Positions 19,488-28,927 of a stretch of DNA of 64,000 nt are shown piece by piece. Position 1 is the stretch's first letter; every line of letters starts with the position of its first letter. The notes under the pieces are model-generated. The model saw only the letters and a program-made list of their open reading frames with translations. It ran no database searches and was not told the origin of the DNA. Origin of the DNA: Candidatus Bathyarchaeota archaeon (lineage in GTDB: Archaea > Thermoproteota > Bathyarchaeia > Bathyarchaeales > Bathyarchaeaceae); the NCBI GenBank assembly GCA_030608565.1, contig JAUWDY010000002.1, positions 95,518 to 159,517 of the forward strand, in the 5' to 3' direction. The translations under genes and the position numbers were made by a program.

Positions 19488-20729
19488 TCAAATATCGTAA
19501 TCATTATTTTCGAAAATGTTCCCTGTTCCAGTCGACCAATCTTCTATATCTGGAGAACCTTCATTGCCATGCGCTTGATTGTTTATTATTCTGTTATTGT
19601 TACAATATCTGAGTAAAATAATACCATAATCTGCGTTGTTATTGCAGATATTCCATGAGATTTCAGATTCATTTATAGCTTTGTCAGGCCCATCGCTACT
19701 GAGCTTTATTCCTGAATACAAACAACCTGTTACGGTATTTTCGGTAACAATATTTCCTATCATGTTGTCAACATTTGCATTTTGCAAAATACCATCAGCG
19801 GTACAATCAGATACTTCATTATTTCTAACTGTGTTATGATCAGCTTTATTACACAACTCTATTCCATTGGCGCAGCCCTTCACAGTATTATCGACGATTG
19901 AAATGTATTGTCCCTTAACTTGTATTCCATCCTGTCCTTTTGTGCTAATAGTATTTAAAGTAACGTTACAGTATCTAACATCTACATCCAAGTAAATCCC
20001 CACAGCCAGCCAATCTCCGGCTGAATCTAAAACATTATTTTTAGATATAGTAATATACGATGGATGATATCTACCATCGCCAATCATTATACCGCACACG
20101 CCATATTCATCAATTACGTTTTCTATAATATCAATATCATGAGTGTCGTCTCCTTGCACGTTAATTCCATGCTTGATAGAATCAGATATTCGATTTCTAG
20201 ATAAAAGGACGTCACTTGCGTGTTCAACTGTAATTCCACAACAACCGGAATTTTCTATCAGACAGTTTTGCACAACAATGTTGTTTGCATATGTTATTCT
20301 GACTCCATATCCACTTGACCAATCTTCAAAAACTCCTGTCCCGATTATGTGAAAACCGTCGATTGTCACGTTAGACACAACAGTATTCCATTGACTAATC
20401 TGAATCGCATTAACATCTGAACTCTCAGCAACTATTCTGACATCTGTTCCAATGGCTTTTAGCATAACATGACTTTTAAGAATCAAAACGGGCGCGTAGC
20501 TTCCATCTTTCACATGAACTTCACCTCCATCCGCTGGCAAAGCATCAATTCCGTCCTGGATCGTTAAATAGTCTCCTGTTCCATCAGCAGCAACAACCAC
20601 TATTGAACTGTAAGTTAATCTTCCCGAAGACGAAATTGCCACATGCGTATTTGAACCTGCATAAGATGGAATTGCTAGACAGCCAAGCAAGAATATGCCA
20701 AAGAGTACACTAAGTTTTAATCTAGCCAT
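19488..20729 (-). CDS. Secreted NosD-like right-handed parallel beta-helix protein
   Basis: Signal peptide. Repeats such as NNIVVQNCLIENSGCCGITVEHASDVLLSRNRI and HNTVRNNEVSDCTADGI. Confidence 0.88.
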   Translation of the reverse strand: MARLKLSVLFGIFLLGCLAIPSYAGSNTHVAISSSGRLTYSSIVVVAADGTGDYLTIQDGIDALPADGGEVHVKDGSYAPVLILKSHVMLKAIGTDVRIVAESSDVNAIQISQWNTVVSNVTIDGFHIIGTGVFEDWSSGYGVRITYANNIVVQNCLIENSGCCGITVEHASDVLLSRNRISDSIKHGINVQGDDTHDIDIIENVIDEYGVCGIMIGDGRYHPSYITISKNNVLDSAGDWLAVGIYLDVDVRYCNVTLNTISTKGQDGIQVKGQYISIVDNTVKGCANGIELCNKADHNTVRNNEVSDCTADGILQNANVDNMIGNIVTENTVTGCLYSGIKLSSDGPDKAINESEISWNICNNNADYGIILLRYCNNNRIINNQAHGNEGSPDIEDWSTGTGNIFENNDYDI

Positions 20730-20870
20730 CAGTGGATCACGCCTCAGATGTATTATATCTCAATATTTAATAAACATTTTCATTGAACTGCCCTACACAA
20801 ATATAGTTTGTCGAATTACAAAAACAGTCCCTACACCGAAATCCTTTCCACAGAAAGAAATGCATGCATG

Positions 20871-20960
20871 TAAAATACCATCCCCAGTACAGTCAGAGAC
20901 CTCATTGTTTCTAATCGTGTTATGATCAGCTTTATTACACAACTCTATTCCATTGGCACA
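20871..20960 (-). pseudogene. Fragment of the beta-helix gene duplicated about 1 kb away
   Basis: AAAATACCATCcccAGTACAgTCAGAgACcTCATTgTTTCTAA... matches about 19787-19875 and is bounded at both ends by ATGCATGC tracts. Confidence 0.88.
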
Positions 20961-21050
20961 TGCATGCAAAAAAGTTTATGATTGAGAGAGCTTCATGCTT
21001 TTTTCTGTGTTCACGTTCGATTCAGACGAATCCTTTACCCAGTTGCTATA

Positions 21051-21208
21051 GATTGCGTATACGCAAATAGAGTTTGCTTAGATTTTGCGTAGAGCCGTTG
21101 CTTAGCTGCTTAGGACCGGTTGCGTAGAGTTGCTTAGAAACCATAGTTTTCATGCTTCGACAAGTCCGAACCTGCGTAGAATTGCGTAGTTTGCTTACCT
21201 ACGCAACC
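21051..21208 (+). repeat. Iteron-like cluster of TTGCGTAG/TTGCTTAG repeats, starting with the palindrome TTGCGTATACGCAA
   Basis: About ten TGC[G/T]TA(G) copies within about 160 bp, ending with inverted TACGCAA. Confidence 0.8.
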
Positions 21209-21913
21209 TTTATGACCGTATCGTGCGGGGGACATTGGAAACAACATTAGAAGCATGGTGCAGCCCCTCTAGTTTCTCGAGGGACTTGACCGTGTTGCTG
21301 CAGGCAGTAAAGCAGTAAACACAATCCTCTAGGACCACCTGCATTCGTTCCAGTCTCTATCAAGTCTCTTCATAAATGCATGCATGGATTTAGAACAATG
21401 TTGTTCTTAGTGGTTCAAAGTTTTAAGACTATGTTGTCTGAATGTAGCAACCACTAAAATCAATGCATGCATGCTGTGTTTTCCTGTCGTTATGTAAATG
21501 AGAGATGGTGGAATCTTTTGCCACCTGGATATAATAGCCCAACATTGCCCGTCCGAGGACCAGCAAGATGGTAGGTAAAGACTGGGCGATTGTGAAGGAA
21601 ACAGAAGGCAACTAGATTCAGCTGCGAAGTAGAAACTACGGAAGCTTGCACGCGCCAAAACATAAATCAAAAGAGGAAATTGAAAAGTGTATGTCTCCAA
21701 GGAGTTTACCAGTGCGCTTGTTGGCAAACTAATTATCAAATTAGCCCCTACTGGAATGATTCCCACAAAAAGTGATAGTCCATACGTTCCTATAACCCCG
21801 AAGGAGGTTGTTAGAGATATTTACAAGGCGCGCGTTTTTCTCTGAATTAAATAAGGCATCCTCCCTTTAATGGCTTCGTAGATGAAAAAACCACCCAGCA
21901 CATACATGCATTG

Positions 21914-22073
21914 CACACGTTGACCCAAAGCCTGGCGACATTCGACATATATACGCCGACATCAGCAAAGCGAAGAAAACATTGGGATTCCGTCCCAAAG
22001 TCTCGCTCAAAGAAGGCCTAGTAAAACTTGTTGATTGGTACACTGTTCAAACACAACAAAATACGGATTAGCA
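21914..22073 (+). pseudogene. C-terminal fragment of a NAD-dependent sugar epimerase
   Basis: HVDPKPGDIRHIYADISKAKKTLGFRPKVSLKEGLVKLVDWYT... stop. Directly preceded by GCACATACATGCATTGCACACGT. Confidence 0.85.
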
Positions 22074-23140
22074 ACAGGTGAAAAGGCTACGACGAAGAAT
22101 ATTGTATCCGTTGAGAAGGCTCTTAATTCAAGATGTTCAAGCGGTTTTGATGATAGCCCCAAAAAAGATCACTGGGGGGTCTTTATCAAAGACAAGTTTC
22201 CATCTCGAAAAATCATAGAGCGTGTGCTTCGATGTTGTAGAGCCCCCCAATTTTTCGACGGAAAACTCTTACTCTGGTTTGAAGATGGATATTTGTTTCT
22301 AGGCTTTGAGAAAACGAATGATCTTTTTAAGACGCGTTTACTTCACATCGAAAGTGGTATGCAACAAGAAGCTGTATATTAGCTTGCACGGCACTAGGGA
22401 TGGAAGCCTGCATCCGCAACCAAGGCATAAACGGAAAAGAACACGAAGACAAAATCGCAACCGCCAGACATTTAATCATGGAAATGGCTGACCCTTATGA
22501 AGCTGGAAAATTCACGGTAAACGCTCCAGGACTAAACAGACCCTTTAGAGCTGGTAGGAGTTTAAGCGAGCCTTTGAGAGACGGAGATATAAAATGCCTG
22601 CCAGAGCTAAAACATCTAAAATCATTCAACAAATCCGGCTCTTCACCAACAAAGAGGGACATATCCCAGCTACTCTGGGCCGCAAAGGGTAGGACATCCC
22701 ACTGTGTACACATGCACATGTGGAGTCTGCTTTGGGGATTAACAATCCCTACTTGGGCAGGAGGTCAAGCCTACACAAGCGTCTATCTCGCAAAAGAAAA
22801 CAAGCTTTTCCGTTACATAAACTGGACAAAACCGTTTTCCCCGCTAAACAGACTACTCCATTACGCAGGATGGACGAGAGGGAACCCAACTCATGACATA
22901 CATTTTACCCGAAACGTGAACGTCCGCACCCAACTAGATGGAGCTGACACAGCGATTATTCTGTGTCAAAACGAGGAAACCGGTCGTACCCTCTGGGAAG
23001 TAGGATACATGCTTGAGAACATATTTCTCCAAGCCAAAAGCCTAGGCATATCCTATGAATCAAAACTTCTTGAGGCTGAAGAAATATTACAGCTAGCTAA
23101 GCTGGAAGTAGGAAATGCGGTTGCAGCAGTGCTTCTTTAA
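22035..23140 (+). pseudogene. Tandem nitroreductase-fold (SagB-like) protein with a 1-nt frameshift near 22380
   Basis: IESGMQQEAVY|LACTALGMEACIRNQG reads through if one T is restored. Second half has SLSEPLRDGDI..RDISQLLWAAKGRTSH..GYMLENIFLQAKSLGI. Start uncertain. Confidence 0.6.
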
Positions 23141-23180
23141 CCCCGGCGCTTTCGGCAACTTAATGAGGTGAACATCTGAT

Positions 23181-23336
23181 ATGACGCATAAATGTGAAAA
23201 GATTCTCGTGACAGGTGGAGCCGGCTTCATCGGAAGCCACATCGTGGGTAGGCTAGTAGAAGAGGGCTTTATTGCAGAGTACTTAAATGGTCTCTCAGAG
23301 CAGCTGCAAAAAATATTGTATTGTGTAGATAGATAG
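23181..23336 (+). pseudogene. N-terminal fragment of a NAD-dependent sugar epimerase
   Basis: KILVTGGAGFIGSHIVGRLVEEGF, then unrelated sequence and a stop after about 51 aa. Confidence 0.82.
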
Positions 23337-23347
23337 TAGGTGCCTTT

Positions 23348-24073
23348 ATGGAAATGAAATATAAAACTGACGAATTAACCGACGAGATTAGGAATTTGGG
23401 TTTAACCACTGGAGCAGAACTGGTTGGTTTTGCGTCTGCTGAAAAACTGGAGAAAGGCGCCCCGAAGGGTCATAAGCCTTCTGATTTCTTGTTAAATGCA
23501 AGAAGCGTGATAGTGTTAGCTTGTGGCAGACAGTTGAATGAAGACCGAGACTATGTCTACAAATGGGGACCCAACTTCAGCTTAACCTATATCAAATTAA
23601 AGGATGGGATTGGGCAACGTCGAAAGGAGGCTAGACGATCCGTCGAGGCAGTGAAAAATTTTCTAACAAAAAGAGGATTCAAAGCCATTACAGAAATGCA
23701 TGGGTGGTCCGGCGTCCTATCATTCAAAATAGCCGCCTACTTAGCTGGATTAGGTGTTTTTGGAAAAGGATGTTTCGTTGTTCACCCACAGCTCGGCCCC
23801 CTCAATATTCTATCCTGCATTTTGACTGACACGTCATTGAAGTATGACACTCCATTAGAAATAGATGTTTGTGGCGATTGCGTGGAATGCATAAAAGCAT
23901 GCAAATATGGAGCCTTCAAAAAAGTGAGTAAAAGCTACAAATGGATCCCTGAAAAATGTCGATGCTATGATTTAATCATGAACCCCGTAAATCTTAAGTG
24001 GACCTACGGTCCTTGCAACTCCAAATGTGTAAACGCGTGCCCCATAGGAAATCATCTTAACTTGAACTTCTAG
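23348..24073 (+). CDS. QueG-like 4Fe-4S cluster protein (epoxyqueuosine reductase family)
   Basis: CGDCVECIKACKYGAF and CNSKCVNACPIGNH. FKIAAYLAGLGVFGKGCFVVHPQLGP. Confidence 0.75.
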   Translation: MEMKYKTDELTDEIRNLGLTTGAELVGFASAEKLEKGAPKGHKPSDFLLNARSVIVLACGRQLNEDRDYVYKWGPNFSLTYIKLKDGIGQRRKEARRSVEAVKNFLTKRGFKAITEMHGWSGVLSFKIAAYLAGLGVFGKGCFVVHPQLGPLNILSCILTDTSLKYDTPLEIDVCGDCVECIKACKYGAFKKVSKSYKWIPEKCRCYDLIMNPVNLKWTYGPCNSKCVNACPIGNHLNLNF

Positions 24074-24074
24074 A

Positions 24075-24446
24075 TCACTTTAGCTCTCCCATATAACGTA
24101 GGTTCATCTGCCCACTGAACATGTTCATCATCATTTCCGCTAACAGAATGCGGTAGCAATATTCAACATCTTCCTCATCGCTAACCAACACAACTTCCCC
24201 ACTAACCGCTTCAGCAGAAACACGTCTCATCCATTCCTCAGCTTCCGGTCTCATAAGTTTCGCTAGATAATTGACTCTAAAGCCTCCCCAAGTCATTACT
24301 CCATTTCGGTATTGATCTAAATCCACCTGGTCCGGCATGACTACATCATTTCCATGATTTTTCATCACATAGTAAGGCTTCATCCTTCTTTTAGCCTTCT
24401 CAAGAACCGAAACACAGGCAGTATATAACACCTTTCTTGTCCCCAT
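24075..24446 (-). CDS. Conserved protein, possibly DUF488-like
   Basis: TWGGFRVNYLAKLM..EEWMRRVSAEAVSGEVVLVSDEEDVEYCYRILLAE resembles the DUF488 C-terminal pattern. Confidence 0.45.
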   Translation of the reverse strand: MGTRKVLYTACVSVLEKAKRRMKPYYVMKNHGNDVVMPDQVDLDQYRNGVMTWGGFRVNYLAKLMRPEAEEWMRRVSAEAVSGEVVLVSDEEDVEYCYRILLAEMMMNMFSGQMNLRYMGELK

Positions 24447-24535
24447 CGGAACAATCCTAAGTGTTCTTTTATTGTAAGAACCTAAATAGTTTCTGGCACA
24501 TACTCAAATGGACTGATCAAAGCTGAGGATATCGC

Positions 24536-25090
24536 TTGAAGATCCTAGATGTTGGTTGTGGTGACAGACCTAAAGGAGATGTGAATGTGGACTTGTTTTT
24601 CTACATGAAATGTGAAAACTTCATAGTTGCAGAGGCACATCATTTACCTTTCAAGAATAGTGTCTTTGAAATTGTGTATTCCAAGCATTGTTTGGAACAC
24701 CTCAAAAATCCTCTCAATTTCTTTAAAGAGGCTAAGAGGATACTGAAAAATGGCGGAACCCTAGAATGCGTCTACCCCACCGATACCATGCTAACAAAAA
24801 AAACCATTCACAACCTACTCAATTTACACTGGTCATCCGCTTTTAAATGGAAAGCAAAGCTCACTGGAGGCGACAAAATCAACTACGGCGGCCACAAATG
24901 GCAACTACCAAACGAAAGAGTTCATAAATTGCTTCACAAAGCAGGGTTTAAAGAAGTCAATTTTCAGAAAATAAAGTTCCCCTCAATAAGGATGGACACG
25001 GATCGGAAGAAAAGAAAATGGAAAATCTTCCTCAACAAGTATCTACCAAAATGGCAAATAGAAACAAAATTCATGGCTAAAGTTAGATAG
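24536..25090 (+). CDS. Class I SAM methyltransferase
   Basis: KILDVGCGDRPKGDVNVDLF...HHLPFKNSVFEIVYSKHCLEHLKNPLNFFKEAKRILKNGG. Confidence 0.88.
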   Translation: MKILDVGCGDRPKGDVNVDLFFYMKCENFIVAEAHHLPFKNSVFEIVYSKHCLEHLKNPLNFFKEAKRILKNGGTLECVYPTDTMLTKKTIHNLLNLHWSSAFKWKAKLTGGDKINYGGHKWQLPNERVHKLLHKAGFKEVNFQKIKFPSIRMDTDRKKRKWKIFLNKYLPKWQIETKFMAKVR

Positions 25091-25118
25091 TGTGCGCACA
25101 ACGAAAGGAAGCTCACAC

Positions 25119-25682
25119 ATGAAAGTTATTGGAATCGTTTGCAGCCCAAGGAAAGGAGGAAACACCGAAATTCTAGTAAAAGAAGCACTTGCTGGAGCAA
25201 AAGAAAGCGGAGCCGAAACAGAACTATTGAGAATCTCTGAAATGAGAATAGCTCCATGCGACAGTTGCATGACATGCCATGAAACAGGTGAATGTAGAAT
25301 CAAAGACGACATGCAAAAAATCTACAATAAAATTCTCTGCGCCGACGGAATAATCCTAGCAAGCCCAGTCTACTTTTGGTCAGTCAGCGGCCAGGCAAAA
25401 ACACTCATGGACCGCACATACGCGTTAAGATACCCAAACCACAAGCTAAAGAACAAAGTCGGCGGCGCCATTGTAGCCACAGGACGTAGAGGAAGCGTAA
25501 ACGCCCTATCAGTCATCAACAACTTCTTCCTCGGCCACGACATGCTAGTAACAGGACTTGGAATATCAGGATACGGAACCAAGAAAGGAGAAGTAAAACA
25601 AGACAAACGTGCCATGCAAGGAGCCCGAGCACTAGGAAAACAAGTCGTCCAACTAATAAAAACAATCAAACCACAAAAATGA
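25119..25682 (+). CDS. NADPH-dependent FMN reductase / iron-sulfur flavoprotein family
   Basis: MKVIGIVCSPRKGGNTEILVKEAL...CDSCMTCHETGECRIKDDM...ADGIILASPVYFWSVSGQ. Confidence 0.88.
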   Translation: MKVIGIVCSPRKGGNTEILVKEALAGAKESGAETELLRISEMRIAPCDSCMTCHETGECRIKDDMQKIYNKILCADGIILASPVYFWSVSGQAKTLMDRTYALRYPNHKLKNKVGGAIVATGRRGSVNALSVINNFFLGHDMLVTGLGISGYGTKKGEVKQDKRAMQGARALGKQVVQLIKTIKPQK

Positions 25683-25759
25683 AATGTTAATAGATGTAAA
25701 ATAACGTTCCTTATTGACTCGAGTTTTATTACGCCTTTGGATCCGTATTAGGTGTCAAA

Positions 25760-27808
25760 ATGAAAGACCTACACTTGCCTCTCCACATGCCCAGTAGAAG
25801 CAACCTAGCTCTAGGCTTGAAAATCGCATTCATCGTTGCGGCAGCTTTGATAATTTTCTATCAAGACCTAGCAATAGTGGCAAACGATGCCTTACAAAGC
25901 GAGTTCATGAGCCACATACTAGCCATACCCTTTCTTTTCGGCTACCTCATCTACCGCAAAAGAAAAATGATCAGAGCATCAATTCCCTTTGAACCCTCAC
26001 CAGCGCACAGAAAAGCTTTTCCATACAAAGAAATCATAGGTACATTACTGTTTCTCGTGGCCTTCCTCACATATTCCTATGGTTCATACACTTTCACACC
26101 ACTTGAATATCACATGTTTGCTCTTCCCATTTTCGTAACAGCCTGCACCCTAATCCTGTTCAACACACAAACTTTAAGACAACTAGCCTTTCCAATACTG
26201 TTCCTTTTCTTCTTGATGCCGCCGCCAACACAAATCGTTTACGCCTTAGGCTCAACTCTATCCATAATCAGCACACAAGCCTCATGCACCATACTAAACC
26301 TGTTTGGATTCGCTGCAAAAATCTCCACAGCCTACGGAAATCCCACAATAACTATCACTCAACCAAACGGCACACCATTATCCTTCACAGTCGACATAGC
26401 CTGCTCAGGCATATACTCACTCATAGGGTTCCTCATCTTCGCAACTTTCATCGCATACATAGCAAGGACAAAAACATGGAAAAAACCAGCAATTTTCCTA
26501 ATTGGACTACCCCTAATCTACTTACTCAACACCCTAAGAATAACAATCATCGTACTCCTGGGCTACTATTACGGCATGGAACTCGCCATGAACGTCTTCC
26601 ACCTACTCGGCGGATGGACACTCATATTCCTCGGCACACTCTTATTACTCATCATAACAGAAAAAACCCTTAAAATCCAGCTGTTCACAAAGAAAGAAAC
26701 TGTTTCATGCCCAGAATGCAACCCGCTTACAGAACGCAAGCAAAACTTCTGCCAAGCCTGCGGAAGACTCCTCAAATACGCTGAAGTCAAACTGAGCAAA
26801 CTGGACCTCGCAAAAATAACTGCACTCACCATAAGCGTCATTCTCATCATATCCATTCAAGCACCCGTCTTTGCTCTAACAAAAGGCCCAGCAGACATAC
26901 TAACCCAATTAGCGACGGGACAACAACCAACAACCGAAATACTACCACAAATCAGCGACTACATGCTCGAATTCATCTACAGAGACAGAGAATTTGAACA
27001 TGAAGCAAAACAAGACGCAGCATTAACATATGCCTACATTCCAACCAACAGTTCCCAAAACATAGTTTGGGTCGCACTGGAAATAGCCTCAGCCAAATCG
27101 TCACTACACTCTTGGGAAGCATGCTTAATCACGGTGCCACTCAAGTATGGATGGCAAACAGATGTAACACAATTGGACTTGCGAGACGTCCAACTGCTCG
27201 AAAACCCTCCATTAATCGCACGGTACTTCGCATTCCGATACAAAAACAACAACATAACCCAAGTAATCTTATACTGGTACGAAACATCAACATTCACCAC
27301 AAACACAACATCACAGCAAAAACACGTAAAAATAAGCCTAATCATTTACCCAGATGAAACAGAAAGCATCCAAGAAGCAGAAGATAAACTTCTAACATTT
27401 GGAATAGCCATAGCCAATTACTGGGAACCAATGAAAACATGGACTCACATAGCACTCCTCATCTCTCAAAACGGAAACATCCTCACAGCATTTCCAACAG
27501 CAGCACTAATATTCACAGTCAGCTTCTACATCATAGACAAGAGAAAGGAGAAAAAAACAAACACAACCGCCTATAAAAAACTCGCCGAACAAGACCAAAA
27601 AATAATAGACGCCGTCAAAAAAACACAGCAACAAACAATCCCCACGTTAAACAACATCGCGTCAACATACCAAAAACTCAACAAACAAACCATAAACACC
27701 GAAACACTTCTCAACAAACTAAAACAAGCCAAAACAATCAACCTCGTCAAACAAGAAATAGCCAGCCAGCGAGACGAACCAACAATAGTTTGGAAAGCAC
27801 ACCTCTAA
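25760..27808 (+). CDS. Archaeosortase/exosortase-like transpeptidase fused to a zinc ribbon and an EpsI-like domain
   Basis: DIACSGIYSLIGF (Cys), NTLRITIIVLLGY (Arg), NVFHLLGGW (His) triad; CPECNPL..NFCQACG ribbon; C-terminal SLHSWEACLITVPLKYGW resembling EpsI HSPExCLPGxGW. Confidence 0.85.
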   Translation: MKDLHLPLHMPSRSNLALGLKIAFIVAAALIIFYQDLAIVANDALQSEFMSHILAIPFLFGYLIYRKRKMIRASIPFEPSPAHRKAFPYKEIIGTLLFLVAFLTYSYGSYTFTPLEYHMFALPIFVTACTLILFNTQTLRQLAFPILFLFFLMPPPTQIVYALGSTLSIISTQASCTILNLFGFAAKISTAYGNPTITITQPNGTPLSFTVDIACSGIYSLIGFLIFATFIAYIARTKTWKKPAIFLIGLPLIYLLNTLRITIIVLLGYYYGMELAMNVFHLLGGWTLIFLGTLLLLIITEKTLKIQLFTKKETVSCPECNPLTERKQNFCQACGRLLKYAEVKLSKLDLAKITALTISVILIISIQAPVFALTKGPADILTQLATGQQPTTEILPQISDYMLEFIYRDREFEHEAKQDAALTYAYIPTNSSQNIVWVALEIASAKSSLHSWEACLITVPLKYGWQTDVTQLDLRDVQLLENPPLIARYFAFRYKNNNITQVILYWYETSTFTTNTTSQQKHVKISLIIYPDETESIQEAEDKLLTFGIAIANYWEPMKTWTHIALLISQNGNILTAFPTAALIFTVSFYIIDKRKEKKTNTTAYKKLAEQDQKIIDAVKKTQQQTIPTLNNIASTYQKLNKQTINTETLLNKLKQAKTINLVKQEIASQRDEPTIVWKAHL

Positions 27809-27926
27809 AAAGAATCCTACGACATTATGTGAGTCTCTCAAGCAGCAGTGGATCGACCTATTTGGAACATAATAGGCGAGGTATGTTGAAAACTATAGGG
27901 GGCCCATACTATAAGACACGAAAGAC

Positions 27927-28744
27927 ATGAAGAAAACAGAAACAAAAACACAAACCAGTCGAGACACGCGTCGCAAAAGAAAAAACCGTCTGGAATAATC
28001 GGATACATTCTGCTGTCTTTCGGCGTAATTTCCCTTATAGTATCCATTTCATACGAATCATCTATCCTTGCTTTCATTGGCCTAGGCCTCACCTTCTGGG
28101 GCGCACTTCTTCTATTCATAAGACCAACAAAACTTGTCAAAGCCGACCTCCTAGACTCCACCGCCATCTCCTCACTCAAAACCATTAACCGCATAATATC
28201 AAACTCAAACTGCCAAGGAAAAGCAATTTACCTGCCACCAAAATACCTCAAAAACATCAAAGGCGCAACCGTATTCATCCCGTCAAAAAAAGAAACAATT
28301 CTACCGTCAACTGAAGAAATAGCTGAAGAAAAAATCTTCTTAGAAAACCCTGACGGAATGTGCATCACACCGCCGGGACTAGGCCTTACAAACCTATTCG
28401 AAAAAGAACTCAAAACCAGCTTCTTAACAACAGACATAACATACCTGCAAAACAACCTACCCAAACTCTTCATAGAAGACCTGGAAATAGCCGAAAACTT
28501 CGAAATGGACAAAGAAAACAGCATCATACACGTAAAAATAACAGAGACCATCTATAAAAACATCTGCAAAGAAATAAGAAAACTCTCAAAAATCAGCAAC
28601 TCCATAGGCTGCCCCCTCTGCAGCTCCATCGCAATCGCCCTAACCAGAGCCACAGGAAAACCCATCACCATCGAAAAAACTGAAATATCTGAAGACGGAA
28701 AAACAATAGAAGCCCATTACAAAATTATCAAAGAAACACGATGA
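27927..28744 (+). pseudogene. Two-TM membrane protein with possible frameshift in an A-run near 27980
   Basis: The 28358-28744 ORF frame stays open back to 27899 (GIIGYILLSFGVISLIVSISYESSILAFIGLGLTFWGALLLF...) but has no start codon. The ATG at 27927 is in another frame and joins across an A6 run. Confidence 0.5.
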
Positions 28745-28768
28745 ACTTCGGGCACATCCGCTACAGAT

Positions 28769-28785
28769 TGTGCGCGCGCATGTAT
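28769..28785. repeat. 17-nt alternating Pu/Py tract TGTGCGCGCGCATGTAT
   Basis: Read directly, intergenic. Confidence 0.9.
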
Positions 28786-28927
28786 TGTGGTGCAAATGGT
28801 AGCAAAAAGAACCAGAACGTGGCTACGAGTTTCACTACACAAGATTATAGAAAACGTTACATCAAGTTCTATAGGATTTATGCTGATATGTTTATTAGAG
28901 AAGATTATGAGATTTGTAGGTTAGTAA

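Noticed and set aside
21051-21208. Chromosomal replication origin with ORB elements
   Set aside because: Repeats do not resemble archaeal ORB/mini-ORB, and no orc1/cdc6 gene is nearby. Kept only as an iteron-like array.
21400-21800. Transposase or IS element in the rearranged region
   Set aside because: ORFs at 21407-21766 and 21429-21611 have no DDE, HUH or serine recombinase motifs and look like spurious antisense frames.
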